From positions 1-64,000 of the forward strand of contig JAAXHL010000016.1 in assembly GCA_012270865.1 (NCBI GenBank): a stretch of 64,000 nucleotides of DNA. Direction: 5' to 3'. A program made the translations under genes and the position numbers. The notes beneath the pieces are model-generated. The model did no database searches. It worked only from the letters and a program-made list of their open reading frames with translations, and was not told the DNA's origin. The DNA is from Candidatus Poribacteria bacterium (GTDB lineage: Bacteria; Poribacteria; WGA-4E; WGA-3G). This document shows, piece by piece, positions 60,827-64,000 of the stretch. Within the stretch, counting starts at the first letter, position 1. Every line of letters starts with the position of its first letter.

Positions 60827-62767
60827 ATGAGACACCCTTCAAAAAGTCCCGTCACCCTACGCGCAACACTGATCGGCATCCTCCTCATACCCTTCAATAG
60901 TTACTGGATTCTGCACCTCAGTTATATCTGGGACTCCAATCGACCGACAAGTCTGGCACTGCTGTTTAACGTGTTGTTTACGTTACTTGTGCTTATCGGG
61001 TTAAGCGTAATCCTACGCCGTTTACGTCCGGCGTTGGCATTTACGCAGGCAGAACTGCTAACAATTTACGCGATGCTGTGCCAAGCGTCCGTTTTTGCTG
61101 GTCGCGATATGCTACAGGTCTTAGTACCGTTGATGGGGAACGGCTTTTGGTACGCAACGACTGAAAACGAATGGGCACAACTCTTTCATCAGCATCTTCC
61201 GGAGTGGCTTGTCGTCGGAGAGCAAGAGGTCCTGCGCGGTTTTTATGAAGGTGAAAGCACCTTCTACCTACAAGCACATATAAGCGCATGGCTCCTACCG
61301 ACACTCATTTGGGTCGGTTTCTGTCTTGTCATCGGCGTGACGATGCTCTGCCTCAATGTGCTTTTACGCAAACAGTGGCAGGAACACGAACGACTCACCT
61401 ACCCGATAGCGCAACTCCCGTATGAAATCACACGGGCGGCATCAAACGTCCGGAACCTAAGAACGGCACCGCATCTATTTTTCAATAGACGAATGATGAC
61501 TGTCGGTTTAAGCATCTCTGCTGTCCTGAACCTGCTCTATAGTTTACATCAAATTGACCCTGTTTTTCCAACAATTCCGCTCTATCACGGTTTTCGACTC
61601 GCTGAAAAACCGTGGAGCGCGATGAATAACCCGGGTTTCCGTATCAGTTTCTTCCCGTTTGCGATCGGTGTCGGTTTCTTGATCCCACTTGATTTAGGGT
61701 TCTCCTGCTGGTTTTTCCATCTATTTTGGCATTTTGAAAGGATTATCGGTGAGAGTTTCGGCTGGCGTGGCGCGATCGGGTTTCCGAAGGAGATGGCACA
61801 AATCCGCGGCGTATGGTTGGCTCTATTCCTCTGGACGTTGTGGATGGGACGTGCGCATGTCAAAGTCGTGTTACGGACGGTTTTCAGTCGGCAGCCACCA
61901 ACTCTCAGCGACGAGGGTGAGGCGTTACGCTATAGAACGGCATCAATCGGTGCACTCGTCGGGTTCATCTTGATTCTGGGGTTCTGCCTCAAGGCAGGGA
62001 TGTCACTCTGGTTCGCACTTCTGTTTTTCGTCCTCTATTTCGCCATGTCGGTGACGATCACCCGTATCCGTGCCGAACTCGGACCCCCTGCACACGACCT
62101 TTACAACGCTGGGCCTGATCTTCTCCTAACAGACGCACTCGGTACACGGCGGATTGGGAATCGGAATCTTTCGGTGATGTCCCTCTTCTTCTGGCTGAAC
62201 TATCTCTCTTACCGCGCACACCCGATGCCACACCAATTAGAGGGGTTGAAACTTGCGCATCAGACCCGTTTTAATCCGACGCATCTTCTCTGGGTATTAG
62301 CGATTGCTATCTTCGTAGGCGCGCTCTCTGCAGCGTGGGGACACCTGCATCTCTCCTATGAAGTCGGTTTAGAGCAAGCGCGTTCCTGGTACGCCCGCGC
62401 CGCTTTCAATAGACTCGCCGGATGGCTCTACAATCCGAGCGAAACGAGTGTCGCCGGGATGCTATACACCGCTGGTGGATTCGTTTTTGCTACCGGTCTT
62501 CTCCTATTACGATGGCGATTCATTCAGTGGCCCCTACATCCTGTCGGATACGTCGTTTCGAGTTGGTGGACCTTTACTGGACTCTGGTTTCCACTCTTAA
62601 TCAGTTGGACAATCAAACGAATTCTGCTCTCAACCGGCGGTGTCCGCCTATACCGACGTTCAATCCCCTTTTTTATCGGCTTGGTTATCGGTGATGTGAT
62701 TGTTGCATCCGTCATCAGCATTTTCGGACTCATCTTTGATTTTCGGGTTGTCTATCTAAGTTGGTAA
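60827..62767 (+). CDS. DUF6785/OPT-like multi-pass membrane protein
   Basis: A 646-residue protein with about 14-15 hydrophobic segments. The loop blocks LTIYAMLCQASVFAGRDML (about 77-95), QEHERLTYPIAQLPYE (about 188-203) and TRIRAELGPPAHDLY (about 405-419) are what I recall as hallmarks of the DUF6785/DUF6784 proteins, distant relatives of OPT oligopeptide transporters frequent in Poribacteria and planctomycetes. A transport role is likely; the substrate is unknown. It starts 34 bases from the divergent small membrane gene, so the two share a compact regulatory region. No strong Shine-Dalgarno. Confidence 0.8.
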   Translation: MRHPSKSPVTLRATLIGILLIPFNSYWILHLSYIWDSNRPTSLALLFNVLFTLLVLIGLSVILRRLRPALAFTQAELLTIYAMLCQASVFAGRDMLQVLVPLMGNGFWYATTENEWAQLFHQHLPEWLVVGEQEVLRGFYEGESTFYLQAHISAWLLPTLIWVGFCLVIGVTMLCLNVLLRKQWQEHERLTYPIAQLPYEITRAASNVRNLRTAPHLFFNRRMMTVGLSISAVLNLLYSLHQIDPVFPTIPLYHGFRLAEKPWSAMNNPGFRISFFPFAIGVGFLIPLDLGFSCWFFHLFWHFERIIGESFGWRGAIGFPKEMAQIRGVWLALFLWTLWMGRAHVKVVLRTVFSRQPPTLSDEGEALRYRTASIGALVGFILILGFCLKAGMSLWFALLFFVLYFAMSVTITRIRAELGPPAHDLYNAGPDLLLTDALGTRRIGNRNLSVMSLFFWLNYLSYRAHPMPHQLEGLKLAHQTRFNPTHLLWVLAIAIFVGALSAAWGHLHLSYEVGLEQARSWYARAAFNRLAGWLYNPSETSVAGMLYTAGGFVFATGLLLLRWRFIQWPLHPVGYVVSSWWTFTGLWFPLLISWTIKRILLSTGGVRLYRRSIPFFIGLVIGDVIVASVISIFGLIFDFRVVYLSW

Positions 62768-62797
62768 CGTCTTGCACCGATCGCGTGAAAAAATCGC

Positions 62798-62827
62798 TTG
62801 ACATTCAAGATATATTGATGCTAAATT
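62798..62827 (+). promoter_or_regulatory. Probable promoter of the 82-residue membrane gene
   Basis: A consensus TTGACA (62798-62803) is followed 18 bases on by TAAATT (62822-62827), about 60 bases before the start codon. Confidence 0.5.
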
Positions 62828-62894
62828 TTCTATTGAGCCGATGTATCGATTTCTAACACGTACCAAAAGTATATCATTTATAGGAGCATACGCT

Positions 62895-63143
62895 ATGAAA
62901 CGTCACCATATTGCAGGTATTTTTGCGGGGATATGTGCGATAGGTTTAACTGTCTACAATGCCCTTGCAGGAGATATCGTTGCGGCACTTCTATACTTCA
63001 CTGCGTTATCTGCTATAGCCCTTTCAAGTCTTTTTAAGGACAAATTTTCACCAAGATGGTCCCAATGGACATTGCCGTTTTGGATGTGTGTTGTTTTAAT
63101 TTGTATTTTCTTGTTTGAGTTCGTTTTTGCCTTTCTTGTTTGA
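62895..63143 (+). CDS. Small membrane protein of unknown function
   Basis: An 82-residue protein with three hydrophobic segments (about 5-24, 27-45 and 60-81) and one basic loop (KDKFSPRWSQW). Not recognised. The ATG at 62895 has AGGAG 9 bases upstream and is preferred over a start 18 codons earlier. It has its own promoter-like site and is followed by pyrD 53 bases later. Confidence 0.6.
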   Translation: MKRHHIAGIFAGICAIGLTVYNALAGDIVAALLYFTALSAIALSSLFKDKFSPRWSQWTLPFWMCVVLICIFLFEFVFAFLV

Positions 63144-63196
63144 AGTAATTGTTAACCATCTGCCGTAGAGCGGCAAAATCATCGTCATTAGATAAA

Positions 63197-64000
63197 ATGG
63201 ACACAAAAGACTTGTCCCTCAGTGTGAATATCGGCGGGATCCAGATGCGAAACCCCGTTATGACGGCATCCGGTACCTTCGGTTACGGCTCCGAATACGT
63301 CGATTTCGTGGATCTGAACCGCCTCGGCGCGGTGGTCGTTAAAGGTGTTACGAGCGTGCCGTGGCCCGGCAATCCGATGCAACGCATCATGGAAACACCG
63401 TCCGGTATGCTCAACGCAATCGGACTCCAGAACGTCGGCGTAGACGGTTTCATCTCGGAAAAACTTCCGTACCTACGCGATTTTGATGTGCCTGTAATCG
63501 TTAACGTCTGCGGTAAAACGGTGGAGGAATACTTAATAGTCGTTGAGAAACTAAATACTGCGGAAGGTGTTGCTGGCGTAGAACTCAACATCTCTTGTCC
63601 GAACTTGGATTGCGGTGGTATGAGTTTCGGTGTTGACGCGATGTTAGCGCATCAACTTGTCAAGGAAGTCCGTGCCAAAACACATCTGCCGCTCTTGGTG
63701 AAACTCTCACCGAATGTCACAGATATTACGGTAATCGCACGCGCCGTTGAGGATTCGGGCGCAGATGGACTTTCTGCTATCAACACGCTTCTCGGTATGG
63801 CAATTGACGCAGAAACACGGCGGCCGGAACTCGCAAACGTCACAGGTGGACTCTCCGGTCCCGCAATAAAGCCTGTAGCACTGCGATTGGTCTGGGAGGT
63901 CTACAAGAGCGTCTCTATCCCGATTGTCGGGATGGGCGGCATTATGACAGCAACGGATGCCGTGGAATTTTTTATCGCAGGTGCATCCGCTATAGCTGTC
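63197..64000 (+). CDS. pyrD: Dihydroorotate dehydrogenase, class 1B, 3' end beyond the window
   Basis: The first 268 codons of a dihydroorotate dehydrogenase, the flavin step of pyrimidine synthesis. The frame stays open to the window edge. It shows [15 protein letters not shown] near residue 18, ELNISCPNL with the catalytic Cys of class 1 enzymes (about 135), [12 protein letters not shown] (about 165), SAINTLLGM (about 192) and the start of the FMN-phosphate region [12 protein letters not shown] (about 243). Cys as base marks class 1, and the pattern is that of NAD-linked 1B, which needs PyrK; none is seen here. The start codon has no strong Shine-Dalgarno. Confidence 0.93.
   Translation, partial: MDTKDLSLSVNIGGIQMRNPVMTASGTFGYGSEYVDFVDLNRLGAVVVKGVTSVPWPGNPMQRIMETPSGMLNAIGLQNVGVDGFISEKLPYLRDFDVPVIVNVCGKTVEEYLIVVEKLNTAEGVAGVELNISCPNLDCGGMSFGVDAMLAHQLVKEVRAKTHLPLLVKLSPNVTDITVIARAVEDSGADGLSAINTLLGMAIDAETRRPELANVTGGLSGPAIKPVALRLVWEVYKSVSIPIVGMGGIMTATDAVEFFIAGASAIAV

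Noticed and set aside
1..64000. tRNA, rRNA, tmRNA, RNase P and prophage genes
   Set aside because: I looked for cloverleaf ends, conserved rRNA blocks and phage structural genes by eye and found none I could support; a covariance scan would be decisive.

Overview
The window is bacterial chromosome, densely coded on both strands, with visually moderate GC and many dispersed palindromic repeats between genes. No rRNA or tRNA gene was recognised. The gene style suggests Candidatus Poribacteria or a close marine/sponge-associated lineage. The signs are giant secreted TPR and WD40 proteins sharing one C-terminal module, a secreted LamG protein ending in a TTTWG-type tail, an anaerobic sulfatase-maturase-like radical SAM enzyme, a DUF6785-like multi-pass protein and sugar-type enzymes. 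This is inference from family recall, not from a search.

Layout. 1-15 kb: three large minus-strand secreted repeat proteins (a short TPR copy, a ~2960-residue TPR giant, a WD40 protein) and a small unknown gene. 15.2-16.1 kb: a repeat-rich gap with two families of TIR-bounded elements and a decayed WD40 remnant. 16.1-22.8 kb: hisC, ispG, a GT39-like membrane protein, a GT4 glycosyltransferase, a methyltransferase and uppP, i.e. isoprenoid and envelope-glycan functions. 23-28 kb: a DUF234-type ATPase, then hisZ-hisG-hisS on the minus strand. 28.5-38 kb: a second glycosyltransferase-like membrane protein, a type II restriction-modification pair, a sugar-isomerase-like gene, a zeta-kinase plus small partner pair, a radical SAM maturase, a LamG protein and an orphan Eco57I-like methyltransferase.

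38-45.5 kb: a deacetylase-family gene, ubiE/menG, then the classic translation cluster infC-rpmI-rplT-pheS-pheT. pheS is preceded by a clear T-box leader with a UUC specifier. One of the dispersed TIR elements sits inside that leader, between Stem I and Stem III. infC appears to start at AUA behind a perfect Shine-Dalgarno. 45.5-52.4 kb: small unknown genes, a TPR/double-thioredoxin protein, a MalK-type ATPase, an Ldh2-type dehydrogenase and an SDR epimerase.

52.4-64 kb: an ATPase plus DUF4435/TOPRIM pair resembling the AriA-AriB genes of the PARIS anti-phage system, preceded by a 556-residue unknown gene with the same orientation. Then come a ROK sugar kinase, two half-length CHAD proteins, aroC, an M50-like membrane peptidase, a DUF6785-like protein and the start of pyrD. 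Defence genes are therefore spread over three islands (30-34, 36-38 and 52-56 kb) among housekeeping genes. At least five families of short palindromic or tandem repeats occupy leaders, stop codons and, in ubiE, a coding region.
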